Source of the DNA: Porphyrobacter sp. IPPAS B-1204
Lineage (GTDB): Bacteria; Pseudomonadota; Alphaproteobacteria; Sphingomonadales; Sphingomonadaceae
Assembly (NCBI GenBank): GCA_003724185.1
Contig: RHGM01000003.1
Location: 434,001 to 498,000, forward strand
DNA length: 64,000 nt
Reading direction: 5' to 3'
Shown: positions 36,950 to 48,353 of the stretch, piece after piece
Layout of the letters: every line of letters begins with the position of its first letter
Position numbering within the stretch: the first letter of the stretch is position 1
The notes under the pieces: model-generated
The model's database searches: none
What the model saw: the letters and a program-made list of their open reading frames with translations, nothing else
What the model was told of the DNA's origin: nothing
Translations under genes and position numbers: made by a program

Positions 36950-38230
36950 ATGAATGCTCCCTGGAAATCCGGATTGCCCGGAAATCGTGATCCCTTCTCG
37001 GCTTACATCTGCGACGACAGCGCGCTCGATGTCATTCGCCCGGTGGTGATCGAACTCGGCTGGCAGCCGGAAAAGTGCAACAAGGGCGGCCTGCGCAACG
37101 CGGTGCAATCGCTTTCGGTCAGCGCTTCGCCTGCGATCCTGCTGGTCGATCTGTCGGAAAGCGGCGATCCGCTCAATGACATCAACGCGCTTGCCGAAGT
37201 GTGCGAGCCGGGCACGGTGGTGATCGCCATCGGCCAGGTCAACGACGTGCGGCTGTATCGCGATCTGCTTGGCAGCGGGATCCATGACTACCTGCTCAAG
37301 CCCTTGTCGCCGCAGCAGGTGCACGATGCGCTCAACCAGGCGCTCGCGGTGTTCATGTCGCCCAAGGCTGGCGATGCCGATGCGGCCAAGCGCCACATCT
37401 CGACCGCAGTCGTGGGCACCCGCGGCGGCGTCGGAGCCTCGACACTCGCCACGTCGCTCGCCTGGCTGTTTTCCGAACAGCACAAGGCGCCGACCGCGCT
37501 GCTCGATCTGGACGTCCACTTCGGCACGGGCGCCCTGGCGCTCGATCTGGAGCCGGGCCGCGGTCTGACCGACGCGATCGAGAACCCGAGCCGCATCGAC
37601 CCGCTGTTCATCGAACGTGCGATGGTGCGGGCCGGGGACAACCTTTCGATCCTGTCGGCGGAAGCGCCGATCAACCAGCCGCTGATGACCGATGGATCGG
37701 CCTTCGTGCAGCTGGAAGACGAATTCCGTCAGGCGTTCGAAATGACGGTGATCGATCTGCCGCGCAACATGCTCATCAACTTCCCGCAGCTGCTGGCTGA
37801 CGTGAATCTGGTGGTGCTGACCTGCGAACTGACGCTCGCCTCGGCGCGCGACACCATCCGGTTGCTGTCGTGGCTCAAGGCGAATGCCAACCACGCCCAC
37901 CCGATGATCATCGCCAACAAGGTGCAGCCGGCGGTGGCGGAAATCAGCAAGGCGGACTTCGAAGCCTCGATCGAACGCAGGGTCGATTTCGTGGTGCCTT
38001 ACGACATCAAGGCCGCGTCCAACGCAGCCAAGCTGGGCCAGGTCTTCGTTGACGCGAACCGTTCCAGCAAGGCCACGGCCGCGATCCGGCAGATTGCCGA
38101 GCGCATCATGGGCGTCAGCACGGATGACGCTCCGGGGTTCGGCGGCGAGAAGAAATCGCTGCTGGGCAACTTCGATTTCAAGGCGATGCTCGCCAAGAAG
38201 CCGAAGGTCGACCTGTCGCAGGCCGACTGA
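36950..38230 (+). CDS. cpaE: Pilus assembly ATPase CpaE (ParA/MinD-like)
   Basis: A 426-residue cytoplasmic protein. Residues ~15-130 form a receiver-like domain (PAILLVDLSESGDPLNDINALAEV, GSGIHDYLLKPLSPQQVHDAL). A MinD/ParA ATPase follows, with a deviant Walker A at VVGTRGGVGASTLATSLAW (canonical Lys positions differ: GGVGAST in place of GGVGKST), DLDVHFGTGALALDLEPG and DLPRNM. Localises the pilus machine in Caulobacter. The next gene is tadB; the cpaF motor ATPase usually found here is missing. Confidence 0.94.
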   Translation: MNAPWKSGLPGNRDPFSAYICDDSALDVIRPVVIELGWQPEKCNKGGLRNAVQSLSVSASPAILLVDLSESGDPLNDINALAEVCEPGTVVIAIGQVNDVRLYRDLLGSGIHDYLLKPLSPQQVHDALNQALAVFMSPKAGDADAAKRHISTAVVGTRGGVGASTLATSLAWLFSEQHKAPTALLDLDVHFGTGALALDLEPGRGLTDAIENPSRIDPLFIERAMVRAGDNLSILSAEAPINQPLMTDGSAFVQLEDEFRQAFEMTVIDLPRNMLINFPQLLADVNLVVLTCELTLASARDTIRLLSWLKANANHAHPMIIANKVQPAVAEISKADFEASIERRVDFVVPYDIKAASNAAKLGQVFVDANRSSKATAAIRQIAERIMGVSTDDAPGFGGEKKSLLGNFDFKAMLAKKPKVDLSQAD

Positions 38231-38354
38231 TCACGATCCTGCGCGGGGGAAGCAGGCCAGGCGCGACATGCGCGCCCTGCCCTTCTCTCCCCCCGCGCGG
38301 CGAAACAGGACACGTCCCGCCGCAGCCCGGCGGAACAGGCAGAAAGCTTGAGCC

Positions 38355-39326
38355 ATGGACTTCTTCCAAACCCTGCTCATCACGCTGGTGATCTTTGCCA
38401 TGCTGGTCATGGGCTACGCGGTGATCGCCGGTTCGGGCGTGGCCAAGGCCCAGAAGCGACGGGTGCAGGCGGTGCGTTATCGCCACTCCGAAAGCCTCGA
38501 TGCCAAGGTCGATGCGCAGTTCAAGCGCGCAGTCGCCGCTCGCAAGCCCAAGACCTACAAGGTCGCAGGTTCGGCCTCGCGGCTTCAGGCTCTGTCGATG
38601 CGGCTCAACCGCACGGGCAAGAGTTGGACCGTCACGCAGTATATCTATGTCTCGGTCGGGTTGGCGTTGGCCATTTCGGTGCTGGTGTTCGCGACGAGCC
38701 GCGCACCGCTGCTGTCACTGGGCGTTGGCCTTCTGGTCGGCGCGGGCCTGCCGCACATGGTGATCGGCTATCTCATCAACAAGCGCACGAACCTGTTCGT
38801 GTCCAAGTTCCCCGACGGGATCGAGCTTCTGGTGCGCGGTCTGCGCTCGGGCCTGCCCGTGACCGAAACGCTCGGCATCGTCGCGACCGAAGTGCCCGGC
38901 CCTGTCGGCTATGAATTCAAGAGCGTGATCGACCGCATCAAGGTCGGCAAGACGATGGAAGACGCGTTGCAGGACACCGCCGACAAGCTCGGCATTGCCG
39001 AATTCAACTTCTTCACCATCACCCTGGCGATCCAGCGCGAGACGGGGGGCAACCTTGCCGAAACGCTGTCCAACCTTTCCGAAGTGCTGCGCAAGCGTGC
39101 CCAGATGAAGCTCAAGATCCGTGCGATGAGCTCGGAATCCAAGGCCTCGGCCTACATCGTCGGCTCGCTCCCGTTCCTCGTGACCGCGGCCATTGCCTTC
39201 CTCAACCCGGAATACATGGCCCCCTTCCTGACCGATGATCGCCTGATCGTCGCCGGACTGGGCGCCGGGGTGTGGATGGGCATCGGCGTGCTGATCATGG
39301 CCAAGATGGTCAATTTCGAAATCTGA
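38355..39326 (+). CDS. tadB: Tad pilus inner-membrane platform protein TadB
   Basis: A 323-residue type II secretion F-domain protein. One N-terminal helix, a basic cytoplasmic region, paired helices at about 95-135, the F domain with FPDGIELLVRGLRSGLPVTETLGIVATEVPGP and NFFTITLAIQRETGGNLAETLSNLSEVLR, and C-terminal helices. Forms the platform with TadC on which the CpaF motor acts. The 124-base gap from cpaE contains no gene. Confidence 0.94.
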   Translation: MDFFQTLLITLVIFAMLVMGYAVIAGSGVAKAQKRRVQAVRYRHSESLDAKVDAQFKRAVAARKPKTYKVAGSASRLQALSMRLNRTGKSWTVTQYIYVSVGLALAISVLVFATSRAPLLSLGVGLLVGAGLPHMVIGYLINKRTNLFVSKFPDGIELLVRGLRSGLPVTETLGIVATEVPGPVGYEFKSVIDRIKVGKTMEDALQDTADKLGIAEFNFFTITLAIQRETGGNLAETLSNLSEVLRKRAQMKLKIRAMSSESKASAYIVGSLPFLVTAAIAFLNPEYMAPFLTDDRLIVAGLGAGVWMGIGVLIMAKMVNFEI

Positions 39327-39344
39327 TGCGGGGGGCATAAGACC

Positions 39345-40355
39345 ATGATCGATCAACCCAAGGGCCCCATGCTGCTCGGCTTCGACGTCATCGTCGTCGG
39401 CACACTGCTGGCTGGCCTTGCCGCCTTCGCGATGATGCTGGCGATTTATGCCGCCGTCACGATCCGCGATCCGATGGCCAAGCGCGTGCGCGCACTCGAA
39501 GCGCGGCGCGAACAGCTCAAGGCTGGCATTGTCGTCGCCGGCTCCAAGAAGCGCACCAGCCTGGTGCGCCGCACGGATACGACCGACAAGGTCAAGGACA
39601 GCCTCGGCCGCCTGAACGTGCTTCAGGAAAGCCAGATCAAGACCATCCAGCAGAAGCTGGCCTATGCCGGCTATCGCAACAAGGAACTGGCGGTTCTGAT
39701 CATCGGCGCCCGCGCCATCCTGCCGATTGTGGTTGGCGGGATCATGGGCCTGCTGATCTATTGGGTCGAATTCTGGCCCGATTGGGGCCCGATGACGCGG
39801 CTTGCCGCCTTCGCCGGCAGCGTGTTCATGTCCTACAAGGGCCCGGAAATTTTCCTGAGCAACAAGGCCCAGAAGCGCACCAAGGAAATCCAGAAGGGCC
39901 TGCCTGACGCGCTCGATCTGCTGGTGATCTGCGCCGAGGCCGGTCTGACCGTGGACGCCGCCTTCAACCGCGTCGCCAAGGAACTGGGCCGCGCCTATCC
40001 CGAACTGGGTGACGAATTCGCCCTGACCGCGATCGAGCTTTCGTTCCTCAACGAACGCAAGATGGCGTTCAACAACTTCGCCTACCGCGTCAATCTGGAA
40101 GCGGTGAAGGGCGTGGTGACGACCATGATCCAGACCGAACGTTACGGGACTCCGCTGGCATCAGCCCTGCGCGTGCTTTCGGCCGAATTCCGCAACGAAC
40201 GCATGATGCGCGCCGAAGAAAAGGCCGCGCGCCTGCCTGCGATCATGACCGTGCCGCTGATCGTGTTCATTCTGCCCACGCTGTTCGTGGCCATTCTCGG
40301 CCCGGCGGCCTGTTCGATCTCGGACAATCTCGTGAACTCCACCCCCGGCGGGTAA
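39345..40355 (+). CDS. tadC: Tad pilus inner-membrane platform protein TadC
   Basis: A 336-residue partner of TadB with the same F domain: QKGLPDALDLLVICAEAGLTVDAAFNRVAKEL and QTERYGTPLASALRVLSAEFRNERMMRAEEKAARLPAIMT. Helices at about 10-35, 120-165 and 295-325. Lies 18 bases after tadB; a strong hairpin follows the stop, marking the end of the pilus operon. Confidence 0.94.
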   Translation: MIDQPKGPMLLGFDVIVVGTLLAGLAAFAMMLAIYAAVTIRDPMAKRVRALEARREQLKAGIVVAGSKKRTSLVRRTDTTDKVKDSLGRLNVLQESQIKTIQQKLAYAGYRNKELAVLIIGARAILPIVVGGIMGLLIYWVEFWPDWGPMTRLAAFAGSVFMSYKGPEIFLSNKAQKRTKEIQKGLPDALDLLVICAEAGLTVDAAFNRVAKELGRAYPELGDEFALTAIELSFLNERKMAFNNFAYRVNLEAVKGVVTTMIQTERYGTPLASALRVLSAEFRNERMMRAEEKAARLPAIMTVPLIVFILPTLFVAILGPAACSISDNLVNSTPGG

Positions 40356-40381
40356 GCCGGAGCGGAGTTGGTCTCCCCAGA

Positions 40382-40413
40382 GGGCCGGAGCAGGTTCAGT
40401 CCTGCTCCGGCCC
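40382..40413. terminator. Bidirectional terminator between tadC and marR
   Basis: A perfect 13-bp stem, GGGCCGGAGCAGG and CCTGCTCCGGCCC, with loop TTCAGT. It is followed on the plus strand by TTCTTG. The loop carries the stop codon of the convergent MarR gene (40396-40398). Confidence 0.7.
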
Positions 40414-40884
40414 TTCTTGCGTGTGGACGGCCAGTTCCATTGCGCGGGCCCGCAGTGACGCCAGCAAACGGCGCAGCAGCGCCTCTTCCTCAGCGGCGAG
40501 GCCTTCGAGCAGATCGCGCTCGGTCGCCCGGGCAATCGGCATGACCTCGGCATGGATCGCACGGCCCTCACCCGTCAGCGCCAGAAGGTGCGAGCGGCCA
40601 TCCTCGGGATTGGGCACGCGTGCGATCAGCCCGCGATCCTCCAGCACCTTGACAGCGCGGTTGACTGCGACCTTGTCCATCACCGTCGCTGCGGTCAGCC
40701 CGCGCTGGGTCATGCTGCCCAGACCTTCTCCCATGTCGCCCAGCACCGCCATCACCCGCCATTCGGCAACCTTCAGGCCGAAACGCTTGCGATAGCGTTC
40801 GGCAATCAATCCGCTGACCGCGTTGGACGCCACTGAAAGCTGATAGGGCAGGAACCCGGCAAGCTCGCCGGTGTCGTTACTCAT
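40396..40884 (-). CDS. MarR-family transcriptional regulator
   Basis: A 162-residue winged-helix regulator. The MarR core is visible: GLKVAEWRVMAVLGDMGEG, LTAATVMDKVAVNRAVKVLEDRGLIARVPNPEDGRSHLLALTGEGRA, with the DxRS wing (EDGRS). Its start overlaps the stop of the enoyl-CoA hydratase gene by 8 bases, so it is co-transcribed with it; MarR proteins in such positions often respond to aromatic or acyl-CoA ligands. Confidence 0.92.
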   Translation of the reverse strand: MSNDTGELAGFLPYQLSVASNAVSGLIAERYRKRFGLKVAEWRVMAVLGDMGEGLGSMTQRGLTAATVMDKVAVNRAVKVLEDRGLIARVPNPEDGRSHLLALTGEGRAIHAEVMPIARATERDLLEGLAAEEEALLRRLLASLRARAMELAVHTQEGPEQD

Positions 40885-41749
40885 AGGGGCGCGCTTCCCA
40901 CCAAGGGTAGAAATCGGGCATGTCGGCGCTGACCTTGCCGGGATACATGGCCTTGCGCTTTTCGAGGAAGCTGGCGATGCCCTCCTTGGCGTCGCTGCCG
41001 CGGCTCAGGCGATAGATCGCGCGGCTATCGATCTTGTGCGCTTCCATCGGGTGATCCGCGCTCATCAACCGCCACATCATCGCCCGCGTCATGGCGACCG
41101 ATATGGCCGAGGTGTTGTCCGCGATTTCCCGGGCAAGGCTGGTGGCCGCAAACAGCAGGTCTTCCGGCGCGTGGACCGACCGGACGAGGCCGCCGGCCTT
41201 TGCTTCCTCGGCATCGAAAATCCGCCCGGTGTAACACCACTCCAATGCCTGCTGGATGCCGACGATCCTCGGCAGGAACCAGCTGGACGCGGCCTCCGGC
41301 ACGATCCCGCGCCGGGCGAACACAAAGCCGTAACGTGCGGTGCTGCTGGCAAGGCGGATGTCCATCGCCAGCTGCATCGTCGCCCCCACACCCACGGCCA
41401 CGCCGTTGCAGGCCGAAATCAGCGGCTTCTTCGATTCAAACAGCCGCAGCGTCAGCAGGCCCCCGCCATCGCGCACCTTAGGGTCTGAAAGGTCGGCGAC
41501 TTCGGTGGGATCGGAGAACACCTGCCCGCCATTCTCCGGTGTCAGATCGGCGCCCGCACAAAAGGCCCGCTCGCCGCTGCCGGTGAAGATCACCGCACGC
41601 ACGCTATCATCGGCATCGATATCGTCCATCGCCGCGATGATCTCCTGCCCCATGGTGCGGGTATAGGCGTTCATCTTGTCGGGACGGTTGAGGGTGATGG
41701 TGGCGATGCCATCGGCCTTGGTGACGATGATCTGGGTGGTGTGGCTCAT
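40877..41749 (-). CDS. Enoyl-CoA hydratase/isomerase family protein
   Basis: A 290-residue crotonase-fold enzyme. ITLNRPDKMNAYTRTM, the first oxyanion-hole segment GERAFCAGADLTPE, and the second, ACNGVAVGVGATMQLAMDIRLAS, are present. GIVPEAASSWFLPRIVGIQQALEWCYTG includes a Glu in the position of one catalytic Glu, while the other Glu of mitochondrial hydratase is replaced by Gly in GVAVGVGATM. The exact reaction is therefore uncertain. Likely a CoA-ester hydratase or isomerase in the neighbouring acyl-CoA pathway. Start MSHTTQIIV at 41749. Confidence 0.9.
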   Translation of the reverse strand: MSHTTQIIVTKADGIATITLNRPDKMNAYTRTMGQEIIAAMDDIDADDSVRAVIFTGSGERAFCAGADLTPENGGQVFSDPTEVADLSDPKVRDGGGLLTLRLFESKKPLISACNGVAVGVGATMQLAMDIRLASSTARYGFVFARRGIVPEAASSWFLPRIVGIQQALEWCYTGRIFDAEEAKAGGLVRSVHAPEDLLFAATSLAREIADNTSAISVAMTRAMMWRLMSADHPMEAHKIDSRAIYRLSRGSDAKEGIASFLEKRKAMYPGKVSADMPDFYPWWEARPYE

Positions 41750-41863
41750 GGATGTCCTCTCGTTCCTCTGCCTGCCCGTGATGCCATGCCCCGCGCAAAA
41801 GAAAAGCCCCGCAAAAGCGAGGGCGAGTTGCGGGCGCAGGCCGGGGCGATTACAACAGAGGCG

Positions 41864-42757
41864 ATGACCGAGACACTCGCACGGCCCGCCCACGATCCGC
41901 GCGCGGCGTTGCGCGATCCGGGCTATTTTGCGCTGCACCTGCAAGCCGCAGCGGCCCTGCGCGCCGTCGGCAATCTGGGCTGGTACGATTCCCAGTTCCT
42001 GCGCCGCTTCGAAGCCGCGAGGCGCTATCTCGAACAGGTCTGTCCTGATCGGCTCCGCGAATTCTGCGACGGTTTCGATGCGGTAAGACCGCCGGCGGGC
42101 TTCCGCGAAATCGTGATCGAGGATGTGTTCGATCCTGCCACCCGGCAAGCCATCATCGCCGCCAGCCGCAACGCCGCGATCGAGACCTTCGACCAGCAGG
42201 CCAGCGAGAACGCCAATTTCGGCCGCGAGGTCGTGTGGGACCACCCCTTCTTCCTCGAATTGCAGGAACAGGTACGCCCCCGGATCGAGGCGCTGGTCGG
42301 CACGCCGCTGACATCAAGCTACAATTTCCTCAGCCGCTACGGGGCAAACGGCAAGTGCGATCTGCACATGGATCATCCCGATGCGATGTACACCTTCGAC
42401 TATTGCATCGAGCAGGACGCGGTCTGGCCGATCTATCTGAGCCGCGTGGTGGACTGGCCGACGGCACAATTCGCGCGCAGCTTCGATCCCGAAACGATCA
42501 TCGCCGACCCCGCCTATGATTTTGCCGAACACCTGCTGCACCCGAACCGGGCGCTGTTGTTCAACGGCTCGTCGCAGTGGCATTATCGGCGGCCGAAGGT
42601 GGCAGGCGGCTTTTGCCACTTGCTGTTCTTCCACTATGTCCCTGCCGGGTGCGAAGCTCTGGTGGAGCCGCGCCGCTGGGCGGAGCGGTTCGGGATCGCG
42701 GAGCTCCAGCCGCTATGCGACCTGTTCGCCCGACCCGATGTGGACGGGCTGGCATAA
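41864..42757 (+). CDS. Putative 2OG-Fe(II) oxygenase-like protein
   Basis: A protein of 297 residues with the start I chose (323 from the ATG at 41786). The core SSYNFLSRYGANGKCDLHMDHPDAMYT contains an HxD pair (LHMDHP), and a distal His lies in ALLFNGSSQWHYRRPK followed by Arg. This HxD...H...R order is that of 2-oxoglutarate/iron dioxygenases with a prolyl-hydroxylase-like fold. The N-terminal ~100 residues are helical. The substrate is unknown. Divergent from the enoyl-CoA hydratase gene. AGAGG before 41864 supports that start. Confidence 0.6.
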   Translation: MTETLARPAHDPRAALRDPGYFALHLQAAAALRAVGNLGWYDSQFLRRFEAARRYLEQVCPDRLREFCDGFDAVRPPAGFREIVIEDVFDPATRQAIIAASRNAAIETFDQQASENANFGREVVWDHPFFLELQEQVRPRIEALVGTPLTSSYNFLSRYGANGKCDLHMDHPDAMYTFDYCIEQDAVWPIYLSRVVDWPTAQFARSFDPETIIADPAYDFAEHLLHPNRALLFNGSSQWHYRRPKVAGGFCHLLFFHYVPAGCEALVEPRRWAERFGIAELQPLCDLFARPDVDGLA

Positions 42758-42808
42758 GGACAGCGTTGCCCCTCCCCGCCCGCAGGGGACGGAGAGGGGC
42801 CATCTGGC

Positions 42809-43594
42809 TTAGCGCGGCGCCATCCGGATCGCGCCATCAAGCCGCACGTCCTCACCGTTGAAATAGCCGGTCTCGATCATGGTCATGGCGAGCTTGGCAT
42901 ATTCCACCGGCATGCCGAGGCGCTTGGGGAACGGCACCGATGCGGCCAGCGCATCGCGCACGTTCTGCGGCGCGGCGGCGAGCAGCGGGGTGTCGAAGAT
43001 GCCCGGCAGGATGGTGTTCACCCGGATGCCCTCGTTCATCAGATCGCGTGCGATGGGGAGCGTCATGCCGATCACGCCCGCCTTCGAGGCCGAATAGGCC
43101 GCCTGACCGATCTGGCCATCCTCACCCGCGACAGAAGCGGTGTTGACGATCGCGCCGCGCTCGCCGAACTCGTCGATCGGATCCAATGTCATCATGCCCG
43201 CCGCCGACTTGGCGATGCAGCGGAAGGTGCCGATGAGGTTCACCTGAATGACGAAATCGAAGGCCGAAATCGGGAAGTGCTTGATCGAGCCATCTTCCTT
43301 GGAACGGCTGGCGGTCTTGATCGCGTTGCCGATCCCGGCGCAGTTCACCAGAATACGCTCCTGCCCGTGGGCAGCGCGGGCCTTGGCGAAACCGGCGTCG
43401 ACGTCTTCATCGCTGGTCACGTTGACCTTGCAGAACACGCCGCCGATTTCCGCGGCGAGGGCTTCGCCCTTTTCTTCGTTCATGTCGAAGATCGCGACCT
43501 TCGCGCCCTTGGCGGCCAGCGCGCGGGCGGTGGCGGCACCGAGGCCCGAGGCTCCGCCGGTGACGACGGCGGGGGTATTTGCTGAAACTTCCAT
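42809..43594 (-). CDS. SDR-family 3-hydroxyacyl-CoA dehydrogenase-like protein
   Basis: A 261-residue short-chain dehydrogenase. NAD-binding TGGASGLGAATARAL at residues ~13-27, the acidic VAIFDMNEEKG that favours NAD over NADP, NCAGIG, and the catalytic Ser-Tyr-Lys in NTASVAGEDGQIGQAAYSASK. It resembles type-2 3-hydroxyacyl-CoA dehydrogenases (HSD17B10 class). Lies 37 bases after the thiolase gene on the same strand, fitting the last two steps of beta-oxidation. The start at 43594 follows AGGAGAG. Confidence 0.92.
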   Translation of the reverse strand: MEVSANTPAVVTGGASGLGAATARALAAKGAKVAIFDMNEEKGEALAAEIGGVFCKVNVTSDEDVDAGFAKARAAHGQERILVNCAGIGNAIKTASRSKEDGSIKHFPISAFDFVIQVNLIGTFRCIAKSAAGMMTLDPIDEFGERGAIVNTASVAGEDGQIGQAAYSASKAGVIGMTLPIARDLMNEGIRVNTILPGIFDTPLLAAAPQNVRDALAASVPFPKRLGMPVEYAKLAMTMIETGYFNGEDVRLDGAIRMAPR

Positions 43595-43631
43595 TATTCT
43601 CTCCTGATATTGAACTGGTGGGGCGAGAGGC

Positions 43632-44801
43632 TCAAAGCGCCTCGATAATGGTGACGTTGGCGACGCCGCCGCCTTCGCACATCGTCTGGAGGCCATACTT
43701 CTTGCCGTGGCGGTGCAGGCCATGAACCAGCGTCGCCATCAGCTTGGTGCCGGACGCGCCCAGCGGGTGGCCCAGCGCAATCGCGCCGCCGTGGACGTTC
43801 AGCCGCTCGGGATCTGCGCCCGTGTGCTTGAGCCATGCCAGCGGCACCGAGGCGAAGGCCTCGTTGACTTCGAACAGGTCGATATCGTCGATGGTCAGGC
43901 CGGCGCGCTGCAAGGCCTTGTCGGTGGCAAACAGCGGTTCTTCCAGCATGATCACCGGATCACCCGCCGTTACCGTGAGATTGTGAATGCGCGCCAGCGG
44001 GGTGAGGCCGTGGGCCTTCAGCGCCGCCTCGCTCACCACCAGCACGGCAGATGATCCGTCGCAGATCTGGCTGGCCGATGCCGCAGTGATGGCCCCATCG
44101 GGGGAAAGCAGCTTCACGCCCGCGATGCCTTCAAGCGTGGCATCGAACCGGATGCCTTCGTCGATGGCGTGGAACTGGGTGCCTTCCGCCGTCTCGACCT
44201 CGACAACCACGATCTCGCGCTCGAAAGCGCCCGCCTTGGTCGCGGCGATGGCCTTCTGGTGGCTTTCGTAGGCAAAGCGATCGAGATCGTCCTTGGTGAA
44301 GCCGTGCTTCTTGACGATCATCTCAGCGCCCATGAACTGGCTGAAATTGATGCCGGGGAACTTGGCTTCGATCCCGTCAGCCTTGGCATAAAGGCCTTCC
44401 TTCATGTGCAGCGTCACGTTGGAGCCCATCGGCACGCGGGTCATGCTTTCGACGCCGCTTGCGATCACAACGTCCTGCGTGCCGCTCATCACCGCTTGCG
44501 CTGCGAACTGGATCGCCTGCTGGCTGGAGCCGCACTGACGGTCGATGGTGACGGCGGGGGTGGACTGCGGCAACAGCTTGGAGGCGAGCACGCCCATGCG
44601 CCCGACCTGCATGGCCTGCTCACCGGCCTGGCTGACACAACCGGTCACGACATCGTCAATCGCCTTGGGGTCGATCCCGCTGCGTTCGACAATCGCATCG
44701 AGCGATTTTGCCAACAGATCAACGGGATGCACGCCGGCCAGACGGCCGCCGCGCCTGCCACCGGCGGTCCGGACGGCTTCGACAATATAGGCTGTGGTCA
44801 T
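43632..44801 (-). CDS. Acetyl-CoA acyltransferase (thiolase)
   Basis: A 389-residue thiolase. The acyl-carrying Cys90 is in DRQCGSSQQA; the His in NVHGGAIALGHPLGASGTK and the second Cys in QTMCEGGGVANVTIIEAL are the other catalytic residues. GSNVTLHMKEGLYA and FAYESHQKAIAA are typical of the loop domain of FadA/PaaJ-like degradative enzymes. The start at 44801 (MTTAYIVEA) gives the standard N-terminus. First gene of the thiolase-SDR operon. Confidence 0.94.
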   Translation of the reverse strand: MTTAYIVEAVRTAGGRRGGRLAGVHPVDLLAKSLDAIVERSGIDPKAIDDVVTGCVSQAGEQAMQVGRMGVLASKLLPQSTPAVTIDRQCGSSQQAIQFAAQAVMSGTQDVVIASGVESMTRVPMGSNVTLHMKEGLYAKADGIEAKFPGINFSQFMGAEMIVKKHGFTKDDLDRFAYESHQKAIAATKAGAFEREIVVVEVETAEGTQFHAIDEGIRFDATLEGIAGVKLLSPDGAITAASASQICDGSSAVLVVSEAALKAHGLTPLARIHNLTVTAGDPVIMLEEPLFATDKALQRAGLTIDDIDLFEVNEAFASVPLAWLKHTGADPERLNVHGGAIALGHPLGASGTKLMATLVHGLHRHGKKYGLQTMCEGGGVANVTIIEAL

Positions 44802-44979
44802 GTCTCTCTCCTTGGGCATGCCCCCGCTGAGGGGCGGGCGCGCGGCGTGCAATCAGTTTCGCTTCGCCACTCGCTTATGGCCATTGCGCCTATGTGAGGC
44901 CCTCGCGCAAATCAAGCAGGCAAAATGGAGGATGACACCAAGCCTTTGTCGTACCGCCTATCTTCCGACTGTTGCACAA

Positions 44980-44997
44980 GCGTAACACGTGTGACGC
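44980..44997. promoter_or_regulatory. Near-palindromic operator candidate
   Basis: GCGTAACACGTGTGACGC. The half-sites GCGTAACAC and GCGTCACAC match in 8 of 9 positions around a CACGTG-like centre, 150 bases before the TonB receptor start. The factor is unknown. Confidence 0.4.
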
Positions 44998-45093
44998 AAG
45001 CGCGCAGCTACGGGCGAATTGCATTTGCACTGCCACGGGGGTTGGCGCATTCGGCAAATCGGAGAGGGCTGGGTCGATTTCTGTCGCTCACCC

Positions 45094-45122
45094 TTGACGT
45101 TTTGAAGTGTAATCGGACTAGG
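45094..45122 (+). promoter_or_regulatory. Possible sigma70-like promoter of TonB receptor
   Basis: TTGACG at 45094-45099, 17-base spacer, ACTAGG at 45117-45122. The -35 is good, the -10 weak. An AGAGGAGG ribosome site follows at about 45130-45137. Confidence 0.4.
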
Positions 45123-45147
45123 GCAAACCTAGAGGAGGAAAACCACC

Positions 45148-48291
<3,144 letters not shown>

Positions 48292-48313
48292 GCGTCGCTG
48301 TCGCTAGACAACG

Positions 48314-48341
48314 AATGGCGGGCCGAAAGGCCCGCCATTTT
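48314..48341 (+). terminator. Terminator after TonB receptor
   Basis: AATGGCGGGCC-GAAA-GGCCCGCCATTTTC. An 11-bp stem with a GNRA-type loop and a short T run. It lies 13 bases before the next start codon (48354), so read-through or a promoter overlapping it is required for the downstream genes. Confidence 0.8.
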
Positions 48342-48353
48342 CGTTTGGGGAAC

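Larger units (their letters stand above)
44802..45147. other. Intergenic region between thiolase and TonB receptor
   Basis: A 346-base divergent spacer with no supported gene. It holds an 18-bp near-palindrome (44980-44997), a possible promoter (45094-45122) and a strong ribosome site AGAGGAGG before 45148. Confidence 0.8.

Noticed and set aside
42768..42801. GCCCCTC/GAGGGGC inverted repeat as a terminator
   Set aside because: No T run on either strand and a long loop with many alternative pairings; too weak to call.
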